Shown here piece after piece: positions 47,400 through 57,562 of a stretch of DNA of 64,000 nucleotides. Source of the DNA: Cyathus striatus. Lineage: Eukaryota; Basidiomycota; Agaricomycetes; Agaricales; Nidulariaceae. The position numbers and the translations under genes were made by a program. Location: positions 434,001 through 498,000 of the forward strand of contig JAOVFP010000012.1 in NCBI GenBank assembly GCA_025738555.1, written 5' to 3'. Position 1 is the stretch's first letter. The number at the start of each line of letters is the position of its first letter. The notes under the pieces were generated by a model, which saw only the letters and a program-made list of their open reading frames with translations, ran no database searches and was not told the DNA's origin.

Positions 47400-48634
47400 T
47401 TAAACAGCAGCTTTCTTTTCTTCCTTATGTGAAGAAAACCTTCCATCTGCAACAAACATCTCAGCACCGCATAGATCTCTGGAAAAGGAATCATACTGCT
47501 TACGAGCAGGTTGCTGTTCCAAAGTCGGTTCTCGGGAGCCGAGGGTACGGGATGGTTTAAGTCTCCATCTCACTGTATGGGGCGATCGTTTGGACACGAT
47601 GTAGCCTACCACCAGCGCGGCAATTAAAACCACTATTCCAATAACACCTCCTACCAATGCTCCCCTCAAAGACCTACGTACTTGGGCATCGGATGCCCCG
47701 GACGGTTGTGGGGCCGTTGGTATCGAACTTATGTTGGCGAATGTAGCACTATATGTGATGTAGTCAAACCCAATTGCTTGTGAAGGTGAAATATCGGTAA
47801 CGTTAATGGCCAAAGTATGATTCCCGGGCTCCAAATCGAGGTGGAAGAGCTGTGCCATGGGAAGCGTATCAAGTGTAACATTGGTAACTGTACTATTGAA
47901 CGGAATGTCGTTGACTGTGTACATGACCGATACGTTCCGCTCTGCAATGCCGTTGATTATAACACCGTACACGGAAACAGAACTTCCTGAACCCTAATTT
48001 AAATAGCGAGACTCATAGTGAAATGAAAAATGAACTTACCACCAAAGTAGAGTTCTACTGAATCACCGACCGTTGAGCTCCAATGCGCAGTGGTTCGAAA
48101 AAGCTTTGCTGTATTGTTAAAGCCAGAAGGTGTTTCTGTAGACCAGGCGCCTTGATATGTGAGGGTGTCATCAACATCATCCACAGCGATAGTTTTTCCG
48201 GTGAGTATGGTTGTTGAACCAGGAGTGATGGTCAGGTAATCGAACTCCGGGAATGATCTAGCTTCTCTACTGCATAGGTGACAGTATGTTGTCCGTCATT
48301 GAGAGTTGGCGACTCAAAATATCCTGAGCTATCTTGAAGGGGAAAAGAACTACCGTCAATGTTCACAGAGTAATTCTGGGAATTGTTGCTGGACACGAGT
48401 ATCTGGACCGCAGTTCCTGCAGCGCTATTGGATATGACATTTGCAGTGAAAGAAAGGGTTGAACGGACCGAGGAAAGAGTACTGAAACCATCCATTCATG
48501 CCGCACTTGCTACTATCAACAGTTGTTCGTGTGTTGTTGTAATAGCTTCCGGGGACGGTTTGTTTTTGAGAGGGACAGAGGTAAGTTATAGCGGTACTTT
48601 GGTCGTCGATAAGAACGGAGATGCCTGCAGCCAT
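47400..48634 (-). CDS. Single-pass membrane protein with beta-rich ectodomain
   Basis: Ectodomain blocks: DDQSTAITYLCPSQKQTVPG, then RSTLSFTANVISNSAAGTAV, YSVNIDGSSFPLQDSSGYFE and, after an intron, a second similar half (IAVDDVDDTLTYQGAWSTET, GDSVELYFGG|SGSSVSVYGV, LFHLDLEPGNHTLAINVTDI). Two copies of a jelly-roll-like unit are a standard Agaricomycete surface-protein layout. One helix (ALVGGVIGIVVLIAALVVGY) and a short basic tail follow, with stop at 47400. The signal peptide is not in frame with the first exon. An out-of-frame MFSSTFPLYLLHLHLPLARP just upstream (48735-48650) suggests a missed 5' exon or a base lost in the leader. I use ATG 48634 (MAAGIS). The function is unknown. Confidence 0.72.
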
Positions 48635-49036
48635 TGGAAGAAAGGGGGAGGACGAGCAAGGGGGAGATGAAGGTGAAGGAGATAGAGGGGAAAGGTTGAT
48701 GAGAACATCAAGGCAAGTTTAGTGAGCATGTGTTGGGAATACGGAAGATTGATAAATTGGTACGTCATAGACAGCCGCGTAGAAAACGGGCTTCATTACG
48801 CCAGCCTGCCCATTATAAGCGCTTAAGCTCCCATAAGTAGTTCGAGTTCAAGCTCAAGTTGTGTTAGGGTTGTTTGAATTCCTGTGTCAAGTAACACGAT
48901 GATAAGACTCAGTCAATGGCAAGACTCAAGTAAACGAGTGAGCGCAACCGTGGGAATGTCCGATCTATCCCCGGACCCGGACGTTGAAACTATTTGGCAA
49001 CAAGCCCAAATTCAAACCTCTTCCGCAACTTCTGTC
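48635..49036. promoter_or_regulatory. Divergent promoter region
   Basis: 402 bp between the membrane-protein gene and the SDHAF1-like gene. The left 100 bp can encode a signal-peptide-like segment for the membrane protein (see that entry). The right part includes an upstream in-frame ATG at 48884 for the SDHAF1-like gene. Further sequence shows no gene. Confidence 0.4.
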
Positions 49037-49406
49037 ATGGCCAAAGGGCTGTCGGGGCTTCAGAAGGATGTCCTTGCGCTCTACAGACGGTTTGTCCCTC
49101 ATATTTCCAGTCTACATGCATTCTGATATCTTTTATCTAATCTCCAGTGCATTGCGAATGACGCGGACTAAACCTCCCGTAACCCGATCCAAATTCCTCC
49201 TCTTTGTTCGCTATACCTTCCACCAGAATGCTATCAAAGTTACACCCCGGAATGTCAGTGCCATTGAACATATGATGAGAATTGGAACAAGGCAACTGGA
49301 AACATATGAAGATCCCTCCGTGAAGGATTGCTGGCTGTCCCAAGATATGTTGGATTGGGAGGCTGCCTGGAAAGGTACTACCGCGAATGCGAGCCAGGAA
49401 GCGTGA
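49037..49406 (+). CDS. SDHAF1: LYR-motif succinate dehydrogenase assembly factor 1
   Basis: ATG 49037 gives a protein of about 103 residues in two exons: MAKGLSGLQKDVLALYRRAL with the LYR tripeptide, then RSKFLLFVRYTFHQNAIKVT, the F...R pair of LYR proteins, and RNVSAIEHMMRIGTRQLETY. SDHAF1/Sdh6 helps deliver Fe-S clusters to the succinate dehydrogenase iron-sulfur subunit in the mitochondrial matrix. A longer start at ATG 48884 is in frame and cannot be excluded, but family length favours 49037. The C-terminal 25 residues (LDWEAAWKGTTANASQEA) have no counterpart I recall. Confidence 0.85.
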
Positions 49407-49551
49407 AATATCGCATGAATATACCATATCTGATGAATGCCGATTTCCATTAATGATGTAGTAAAATACAAACCCAAGTAATACCAATTGCACAACTGGA
49501 CTCATGCCAAGTTAGCCTCCCGGCTATGCACGAACGCGTCTCGTTTCCTGC

Positions 49552-50326
49552 CTATATAGTAGTGCCAGCCTGCTTCTCGAGAAGCTTCTTCCTTTCTTTT
49601 TGGAGTTGTTGCAAGACCACTTTGTTGTGATATTCCTCGACTTCCTTCTCGGCAAGTTCAACCGCTTTAAGATAGGCAAGTCGCCGCTCGTTGATGACGG
49701 CTTTTATATGCGCCATGGTTTTGCGGCACTATGAGAACTTATGAGCTGTATGGTTCAATCGTATCAAAGTCTTAACTTACGGCCTCGAGTCTTGCCCTCG
49801 ATACATAAAATTGGGAACTCATAACACCCATCCGCCTAGCTTCTTCTTTCTGTGTCGCCAGTAAGTTGCGCTCCCTTAGCGTAACATACCAAAGAGTGTG
49901 AAGATCCTGGAAGCTCTTCAACCGCAGTTCAGATGTTTTCCACCCCTACCTATGAGAGATATCAGTGAACCATAATTTCAAATAAATGAAAGTGCACGTA
50001 CCGCTCACAGATTGCTGATATTGCGGTTCTTCGACAGTCTCATACGCATCCTCCCCCGTCAATTCTGCGTCTTTCTTCCTCCTGAAAAACCCGTAAAGTC
50101 CGTGATCTTCCCTCACAGGAACTTTAGAATGAAGGGAACGTCCTCTGAACTCGTACTTCCCTGGCAGAAATTCAACAGGCTCAAGAGGTTCCACGGGTTC
50201 GCCTGATTTCACTAGTTCCACTGGTCCTGGGTCCGATTTCTGTGTACGATTTTGCGTCGCTCTGTGAACAGAACGCGACTGAAAGAGCGTCCTTGCTATG
50301 CGCACATTACGAGTTATTGAGAGCAT
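49552..50326 (-). CDS. MRPL4: Mitochondrial ribosomal protein uL29m (MRPL47/MRPL4)
   Basis: A component of the large mitochondrial ribosomal subunit near the tunnel exit. Start [20 protein letters not shown] (targeting peptide), then a Glu/Val/Pro-rich linker and [34 protein letters not shown]. The uL29 core is [59 protein letters not shown]. The end carries a Lys/Glu-rich helix to TAG 49552-49554. Three exons (introns at about 49760 and 49940). The linker's [12 protein letters not shown] repeat is low complexity. Confidence 0.93.
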
Positions 50327-51293
50327 AATTTGAGATGGCGCGTGGAACAGCTCGGTTTCCCAGCAGCGGTGTGACAAGCACGGAACGAAAAACGAGTGTG
50401 ACTAGAGGGAGGGGCTAACTGTCACACACACTTATTTGGATTGGGGTACGTTAGACAAACAGAGGGCTGTTTGAGATCGAAATCCTTCTGAAATAAGTAA
50501 AATAAGGCCGGCAAGCGGCAGGGCCCACTACCTGACCTACTCGTTTCGTTATTTAAATTTTAATGCACAGAATCGTTTATTATTCAGTAAGTTTTATGTA
50601 AACTACTAGTCTGGTATTAAGAAGTGCGTGGACCATAGAATTCTTAGGAATCAGGATGCGTGTTTGTCACTTGTGTCGTCGGTTGACTCGAAGATACTGA
50701 AATCACGCGCATGATCCTATGTCAATAACGAAATCCCTTCTGTACACCGTCGTAATCCCTTGTCTTTACTCTTTCCTACCCATACCAATGCTTCGCAGAT
50801 GCCTGTTCAGATGATGAGCTACAGTCCCGAGCTCGTGTTGGCATGTGGGATATACACTGTCGACTCAGACCCCACCCCATCTAGTCCATACGTCTCCCAA
50901 AAAGCGCAAACTACCTACCCTCTGCTCATTCGGGCTGATTGGAGGGTCAGCGTGAGGTTGTATTTCTAGTAGTTAACGAAGATGGTGATGGCAGTTTTCG
51001 GTGTGTTTAGCTGTATGCATCGGACCAATATTCAAGTAAGTGCACGAGAACTAAAAGGGTAAAGAAAGGAAAAGGATACACCAATAGTCTACCTGGATCA
51101 AAGGGCCGATTTTCTTCCACAATAATATTGTAGAAGAGAAATTGAGCCTGTACTACCACCGCTTTTGTTAAAAAAGGCAGATGGCAAAGTCCTATTTGTT
51201 CACATGAGCGTAGGGACCGCTAATACAACGAAGTACACACTGGCCATAGGTAGCCACCCCTTGTTTGCTAGCCTCTAGAGGTATGTTTCACAT
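50327..51293. other. Gene-poor region
   Basis: About 970 bp. An open frame of about 70 codons on the plus strand (50760-50969) has no recognisable feature. The sequence otherwise has short AT-rich stretches and stop codons in all frames. I see no gene, RNA or clear repeat. Confidence 0.45.
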
Positions 51294-51641
51294 CTAGACT
51301 CTGAGCTCATTGGTTATAACGTCTTCAAAGGTATAACGGATCACCTTCAATGTGATACAACCATTAAGCCGAACTGGTAGCCTGTGTACAGAAATAGGGG
51401 TGAGCAGCAGTGCGCCAGCGAAAGGTTGGGCAGGGAGAACTGAGGGGAAAGTGGTAGCGAGAGTGTAGTAGAATACTTTGGCAGAAATGGCCACCACAAA
51501 GATGAAGACGAGGAAGGCATTGATCAGAAGTGCAGGTGGAAGCGCAAGTTGCATCTGGCTGAAGAAGAGGAGGATGCTGACGAGGGCAAGGTCTTGACAA
51601 GGCCTACGATAATGAAAGCTGCCTTTTTCTCCAGATGACAT
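51294..51641 (-). CDS. Hypothetical small membrane protein
   Basis: A single open frame of 115 codons begins MSSGEKGSFHYRRPCQDLAL and includes two hydrophobic segments (LALVSILLFFSQMQLALPPA and LLINAFLVFIFVVAISAKVF). No homologue is recognisable. It may be an isolated ORF. The upstream region repeats elsewhere (see the duplication at 51733 and 52234), so a decayed gene family is possible. Confidence 0.3.
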   Translation of the reverse strand: MSSGEKGSFHYRRPCQDLALVSILLFFSQMQLALPPALLINAFLVFIFVVAISAKVFYYTLATTFPSVLPAQPFAGALLLTPISVHRLPVRLNGCITLKVIRYTFEDVITNELRV

Positions 51642-51732
51642 ATCGGGTGTAGCTAGGATGGAGATTTAATGATTAGCATGTTCAAATAAGAGAGAAGAAT
51701 AGTTGTACATACTTGCGACTTCAAACCAAAGA

Positions 51733-51840
51733 ATGAGTGATGGAGAGGGTAAGAGTGTGTATGGTACGGATCATGGACCTGGATGTCCATGTGCTGGATC
51801 TGGGGTGGGAGTGAGTATGGTCCTTTTGTTTGAGGTCGAA
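51733..51840 (+). repeat. Diverged direct repeat, copy A
   Basis: Reads AATGAGTGATGGAGAGGGTA...AAGAGTGTGTATGG...ATGGACCTGGATG...GTGCTGGATCTGGG...GGGAGTGAG...CTTTTGTTTGAGG. The same word order is found in copy B 0.5 kb downstream, with about 10-nt indels and substitutions. By eye identity is perhaps 65-75 per cent, and this was not computed. Confidence 0.5.
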
Positions 51841-52233
51841 ATTACAGAGTCTCTAATCCCATAATCGTTACGTTGCTAGTATTACTCATAATGTATTTAC
51901 AGTTATAACCTATACTAGCCAATAGTCCGTGTGCACAGTTCATATTGTGGCTTCATCGTTAATGGAAGTAAACAAGTAACAAGAACTGTCGTATCGGCAA
52001 CGTGACTCCATTAACAACAAATGTCGAGAACCAAGAAGAAATCCAGGCATGAGACGTTGCCCCGGAACCGATATATGCATTCCCGTGTAAGTTCAAGGCA
52101 CGCAGCTGGTGCCTGCACAGTATTGCTAAATATGCAAGTGAAGAAGGCGAGAGTCGAGACGAGCGGTATATGTAGTGTGGTGGGCCACATGGGGACACGA
52201 ACTCTTCCTCTGCACTACTGCGACCGCGAATGT

Positions 52234-52347
52234 TAATGAGCACCGACGAGAAGAAGAGTGTATGTGGAGGAGGTTGGATTGTGGACCTGGATGGGGATGT
52301 GCTAGCTCTGGGACGAGAGTGAGCGTTGTCGTTTTGTTTAAGGCGAA
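52234..52347 (+). repeat. Diverged direct repeat, copy B
   Basis: Contains AATGAGCACCGACGAGAAGA, AAGAGTGTATGTGG, TGGACCTGGATGGGG, GTGCTAGCTCTGGGACGAG, GAGTGAGCG and GTTTTGTTTAAGG in the order of copy A. A local direct duplication of a non-coding or formerly 5' coding segment is the simplest reading. Confidence 0.5.
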
Positions 52348-53734
52348 CATGTCAAAATTGTTGCATAGAAAGACTGGAAGTTCATGCCCTGACAATCCTA
52401 AAAAGAGGTAAGTATAATTTGAAGAGACGACAAAAAGAGAAAATATACCTCAGTCCACAGGATAACTTCATGGAAACCAGGGATTTTCGTTGGGTTTCCC
52501 AGTTCCTGCATTTGCCGTTCAAAAAGGGGACCACACCAGTTCCACCACGTGCTCCCCAGAGATAAAGCCTGTTCGTCCACAAATTTAACGTTAAAACATT
52601 AACCTCTCATGCCTGCAAAGTAAAGGAGACATACCCTCAAAACCAAAACCTTCTCACATATGTCCCCCCAAGAAACTAATTCGATGTTGAGGAACGTGAA
52701 GTGCGCTGGGCAGAGGTATAGCCTTGGGATGATCTCGGAACATGGCGCAGGAACTATAGCACAGAAACTATAAGACATACTTGCCGTACGAGGTCAGCAC
52801 TCCCCCACCAGGACACGGACTTGGCGCCATAGACTCCTCTCCTTCCCTATTGCAGGAATGGGGCATGTGGCGACGTGTCTTACGATACAAGAGGAATAGA
52901 GAGGGGAGAGGGGAGTACTCGTAGAGAGAACGAACTCAAAATACAAGTATGATTCAAGAGGGATCGAGGAAGGGAAGGAAAGTAGAAGCCATGTCTGCAG
53001 CGTTCAGGTGGGTGCAAACAAACATAAATTTTTACCCATACAAAGCAGGCTCTGATCCGAAGCAATGCCGAGCGATCGGCCTGCAAAGTGCGTTTTCCAA
53101 CGACCCACATAAACCCTCCTAAAAAGGTAGTGGGAATCTTGCACTCTTTCGGAGTCTTCCCTTGACTCTTCCCCAGGGACTTCCTCAACTCTTATGTAGT
53201 AAACTTCTCCCTGAGCTCCTAAAGTGTCCACCACAAATCCACCTAGTGGACGGCCCTCAGATTATCGATTATCAAATGTTTTACCTCTCCAGCTGCCACC
53301 TTTATGGCTTCTCAGACGTTTCGCCTACTGTCTATTGTATCATTATGCTCTGGCTACCTACTCGCACTCTGACCCTGCTCTTATCTTTCTCGAAATCTAA
53401 TGAATGAAGGGTGCCTCTGCATAGCTTTTGGTTGAAAGAACACCTGACACTACTATATGCAAATTTTGTAGCAGCTCTCTTATTTGAGCCAGCAATATCG
53501 TAATTCGACCTCTGTAATTAGTGGGCGTAGTGTGGCGCAGATGGTCCAGCATTTGGATGTGGCTTCACGGTCGTGCCAGCAGACATATGTTCACGACATC
53601 CGTGTTCTACGCGTGCGCTTGCATCCTGCCATTACGATTCAACGAGCCTATCAATCATTGTTAAGGAGCGCTTGAATAGAATGGTGCGATTTCCCAGACC
53701 TCTTCCTTGAAGGTGTTTGCAATATCACTCAGAG

Positions 53735-55536
53735 ATGGTGCTCTTAATGATTCCTTGTTCATCTCCCGCGCTTGATGAAGAACTTGACCCGTCCTCTCTG
53801 CTTGAATCGCCTACATTATTGTATCGAATCAGTATAGATACATCACAGATCAACACCGCTATCGCTGTTGTTGAGCGCTACACTGAAGAGCATATCATGC
53901 CCGACGCGCCTTTCGCAGTAAGACATACCAATATCTCCACATTTATGGCTACTCTTATTCTAGAGACAGGATGAACCAGACGCAATATTCCACGATCGTC
54001 GTGTAACATCGTCTCCGATTCCTGTGATGCCCATGCTCTCTGCCAATCTTCCATCACCTAAGAGTGCAGCTCCTTCACACCACCAGTCATTGCCAAGCGA
54101 TTCTAGTATTGGAAAGCGTCCGAAACTATCTCCAAGTTCAAGTGGAAACCAACGAAAGGTAATGGTTCATCCATGGCTTTCTCAGAGAGACAAGAACTTA
54201 CACAAAACCTGCGCCTCCCATGATACACGAAGCTCGACCGTAGCACATGCGCTTCCACCCAAGCGCACTTTGGATGATGCTACTAGAGGCCCTCGAATGC
54301 GTGTCATCGTTCTTATTGACTCCAGTGTATTCAGTTCGGTGACTGTAGAAGCATACGTTACTACGTGTGGTGAGTAAATTTCATGTGCGAGCTGTAACAG
54401 AATCAGCTGAATGTATTGCATGTAGCTTTCGATTTCGTTGTTGCCGGGGATAGCACCGATTATGGATATGGAAGATCCCGAATCCCTCGTTGCTATATGG
54501 ACTGTATACGCAAGAGAAGTTGCCCAGACAGACAAAAAGATGATTGCGAGCTGGCACAGAAGTCTTGACACTCGGCTACTCTTTGTGCGTTTTGATCCCC
54601 AGGAAGACAAAATTAACTAACTACTTAATCGACGGGTTTAGTCTGGTATATTCTCGGCTGTGCTAACGCCTTTTATTGTGGGGTCCTATAAGATGTTAGA
54701 TGGTTCTAAGCCAAGCCCTCCCTTTTTAGTACCGAAGGATACGCGGTCCGGATAAATGCTATGTGGTTCGGAAGCCTCATCGTGAGCTTGATTGCTGCTC
54801 TTCTTTCAATCCATTGCAACAAATGGCTCGATGGCTACTTGGTATATGATCCGCCGCTCTGCACCAGATACTCGATTTAAGATCTTGAACTATTTCAGGT
54901 TGATCTGCACTTTCCAAGCACTGTAGAGCACGCATCTGCTCTTCAGCGCGCGTGTAGGCTGCGACAATACGTGAGACATTTCCAAGATATTCGCACTCTG
55001 AGTCTCACGATTATGTAATGTTGCTCTTCATGTTTTTCCAGCGTTTCCAAAGCCTTAAGAATTTTTACATCGATAAAGTTATTGGGTTTTTGCCTCTCAT
55101 TTTGTACCCGTCGCTTCTATTTTTTGCTATCGGTCTCATCGACTTGCTCTGGCACCTTAATAAAGGTATCGTTATTTATGACTCGGTACTCTGCGGGACC
55201 GTGGTCGTATTTCACGTCACTACCACCATGATACCATTCTTCACAACGCGGACACCATTCAGAACTCCACTTTCGGATTTCCTGGGCAATTTTTGGCGGG
55301 GTATATTCCAGGAAAAGATATGTGTAAAAGGGTCCTATGAAGAAGAAGAACAGCGGGACGTGGAACGCGTGGCAATGACCTTAGATCAGAAATGCTTTAA
55401 ATGGCTACAGGACAACACGGAGAGCGAGGAGTACTACAAGTTGGCTGTTAAGTCGGAGCTAGAGCATGCACGACAGAAAAAGATAGAACTTCGTATACCT
55501 AGGACGGATATATCTTTGCCAAATGGTCTTGTTTGA
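53735..55536 (+). CDS. DUF6535 multi-pass membrane protein
   Basis: An Agaricomycete-specific family of unknown role. The first exons (53735-54370) are Ser/Pro-rich and disordered (DAPFA|DEPDAIFHDRRVTSS). At 54426 the DUF6535 block starts: SLVAIWTVYAREVAQTDKKM, IASWHRSLDTRLLF, then an intron into SGIFSAVLTPFIVGSYK. A small intron gives INAMWFGSLIVSLIAALLSI and NKWLDGY. The last exon has KVIGFLPLILYPSLLFFAIG, LIDLLWHLNKGIVIYDSVLC and a charged end. At least four membrane helices are visible. Exact 5' joins are uncertain (several phase-0 donors between 54330 and 54372), and 53735 is the first in-frame ATG of the 5' exon. TGA 55534-55536. The gene converges with the F-box gene. Confidence 0.68.
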
Positions 55537-55664
55537 TGATGTGAAGGTATGTTACAAATTGGACAGAAAAACGTTCCACATGTATTATTTTAGTAACGTG
55601 TTTTGCAGTGAAACGCAATGGTACTTAGTGTTGTGCGTAGTGAAGAATTAAAGCTTGCAACTAG

Positions 55665-56855
55665 TCATGCATGCGAAGAAAGTTCGAAATAGACCTTGTT
55701 CTCGGGAAAGTCTTCGCAGGGAGAGGATCTTCCATCTGTAATATGTTTGTAATCACGGTTTGAAAACAGAGCATTCAATAAACGTACCGTCCAAACTCGT
55801 TTGGGTCCCGTAATTAATCGAATACCTCTGGCCAAGCAAGCATCCTGAAGTGACACAAACTCCGGCAGCTGACGTGAATCGTCGCTGCAAGTAATCATTC
55901 TAAGCCTGGGTAGATGTATTGTTAACTGAATGATAGGAATAAGAGTATCGCTCGAGGCTGAAGACAAATTCATAAACCCAAAGTGCTCCAAAGTAGAGGG
56001 AAGCTCTGGAAATGAGAGGAACGTGGGGAAGTTCATGAGAATGAGTTCTTCTAGGTGTACGCATCCACGAACCAGAGCCGCAGCTCTGGGATTATAATGA
56101 AGGAGTCGAAGAGACCTCAATGTGGGAGCAATACGAAAGAGAGTTGTGTTCATGCGTGGATTTGGAAGATCACGTAGCTCAAGGATGCTAAGAGAAGAGC
56201 CCGACGTAGAAAGCAACCAATCAAAAATATCCACGGAAATGTTGCGATGAAGAACTAGTTCATACAAATTTAAGTTTGAAAGTGAATTGGGGGGTGGATC
56301 GGAAATAATTTCAGTCCCAACTGTGAGGTATTGAACATTTGGGAAGAGTTCGAGTAGCTCGTAAAGAATAGGCGATTGAGGACTGGAACCATAGAGCCTA
56401 AGAGCACGAACTGTGTTGGACAAAGGGAAACTTTGTGAGCCAGATTGTGGGACGGGTATAGATGTCCCATTGAACGAGAAGAATAATCCAACATTAAAGC
56501 GGATTTCGTACAGGTTTGCACAGTAGAGAAGAAGCCGTGATAGCTCTTCAGTAGTACATGCAAGTGCATCCTTTTCAATGGTTAGTCCTATGTCCAGTAT
56601 ACGGACGTGTCTGCACATATCCAGAAGTTGATGCGAGTTACTTTCGTGAGCAAGAAGGCTGAGGGAAAAGGTACGACATTTCTGCTGCGTAATGAAGTGG
56701 AAAAGAAGTTTTTGAGCTGGGTTATTCCATGCTTTATTGATAAGGGAGCAAACGTAGAGGTCCTGGTAATTGGGTTCGCCAGTTTCGTAATCCTTGTAGT
56801 ACAAATGTCCAAGAATTGCAGTAATTAGTTCAGTAGGGGCTTCAAACTGCATCAT
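55665..56855 (-). CDS. F-box protein with leucine-rich repeat-like C-terminus
   Basis: One long exon. Start MMQFEAPTELITAILGHLYY (F-box-like), then DLYVCSLINKAWNNPAQKLL and a series of leucine-rich segments of about 25 residues: MCRHVRILDIGLTIEKDALA, VRALRLYGSSPQSPILYELL, NVQYLTVGTEII, SSLSILELRDLPNPRMNTTL, TLRSLRLLHYNPRAAALVRG, HLEELILMNFP and HLPRLRMITC. This is the common F-box plus LRR Agaricomycete design for SCF ligase substrate adaptors. Substrates are unknown. An acceptor TTTCTTCAG lies just upstream, so an extra 5' exon is possible. ATG 56855 is chosen as the first Met after it. Confidence 0.82.
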   Translation of the reverse strand: MMQFEAPTELITAILGHLYYKDYETGEPNYQDLYVCSLINKAWNNPAQKLLFHFITQQKCRTFSLSLLAHESNSHQLLDMCRHVRILDIGLTIEKDALACTTEELSRLLLYCANLYEIRFNVGLFFSFNGTSIPVPQSGSQSFPLSNTVRALRLYGSSPQSPILYELLELFPNVQYLTVGTEIISDPPPNSLSNLNLYELVLHRNISVDIFDWLLSTSGSSLSILELRDLPNPRMNTTLFRIAPTLRSLRLLHYNPRAAALVRGCVHLEELILMNFPTFLSFPELPSTLEHFGFMNLSSASSDTLIPIIQLTIHLPRLRMITCSDDSRQLPEFVSLQDACLARGIRLITGPKRVWTVRLLNALFSNRDYKHITDGRSSPCEDFPENKVYFELSSHA

Positions 56856-57562
56856 TTGTATAAGCACCTGAAGAAAGGAAGAAGTCAGATATATTTGCAG
56901 AAGAAACATGTGCTACATAAGTACCTTTCAAGATAATATTCGACGAAGTCCTGAGCCCGAGTGAAATTGCTTGGAAATTGCGGCGGTCTTACCAACACCT
57001 TCTCCTGAATCTGATGACAGTGGACACTGTTACTCTCAAGCTACTCTGTGCGTGTTGACGTTGACGTTGATTAATGATTGGTTGAGACTCGAGAGCGGAA
57101 ATAAGTAACCAGGTGATAAGGGGGGAAAGGTTAGGGGTAGGCGTAGTAGATTCTGGATCACTAAGGAACTCTCAACCTGCTCTATATATATAATATAGCA
57201 TCGTTAGTACAAGTACCTTTATCAACACTAAGTAGTACTAAAGTTTGACTAAAGCTGTCGACTACAATAATAAGGAGTGCGATGAACTGCGCAAACTCTG
57301 CATAAACCAAACGGAAACTTGAAACTTCAAGACGTTATTGACAGACGACAGACTGAGGAAAGGACTTCAAAGCTCTAAAGTTCGCCCGCGCTAAAACAGT
57401 AAAACACGAGATGTCACACTTACTGTGTCGCGTTCACCGTAACTGTCACGGATCGTTATTTGAGTACGCTCAACTACTTACTTCCATACGTTGAGCTCCC
57501 AAGTTGCTCCTTTCCAGTCAAAGTAGAGCTCTTTTTTCATTCGGTCTTTCCTGTCTTTTACA
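56856..57562. promoter_or_regulatory. Divergent promoter, F-box/LRR gene and RAD50
   Basis: About 700 bp between the divergent starts. Its left 180 bp may include a 5' exon of the F-box gene. In the middle is a TATATATATAATATAG run near 57184-57198. Upstream of ATG 57563 the leader is CT-rich (TCGGTCTTTCCTGTCTTTTA at 57541-57560). No other gene supported. Confidence 0.45.

Larger units (their letters stand above)
51642..53734. other. Gene-poor region with a local duplication
   Basis: About 2.1 kb. It holds the two diverged repeat copies annotated separately. Multiple open frames of 60-100 codons overlap on both strands without splice logic or family motifs (for example at 52126-52395 minus, 52880-53188 minus, 53484-53675 plus). 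No RNA gene seen. Confidence 0.45.
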
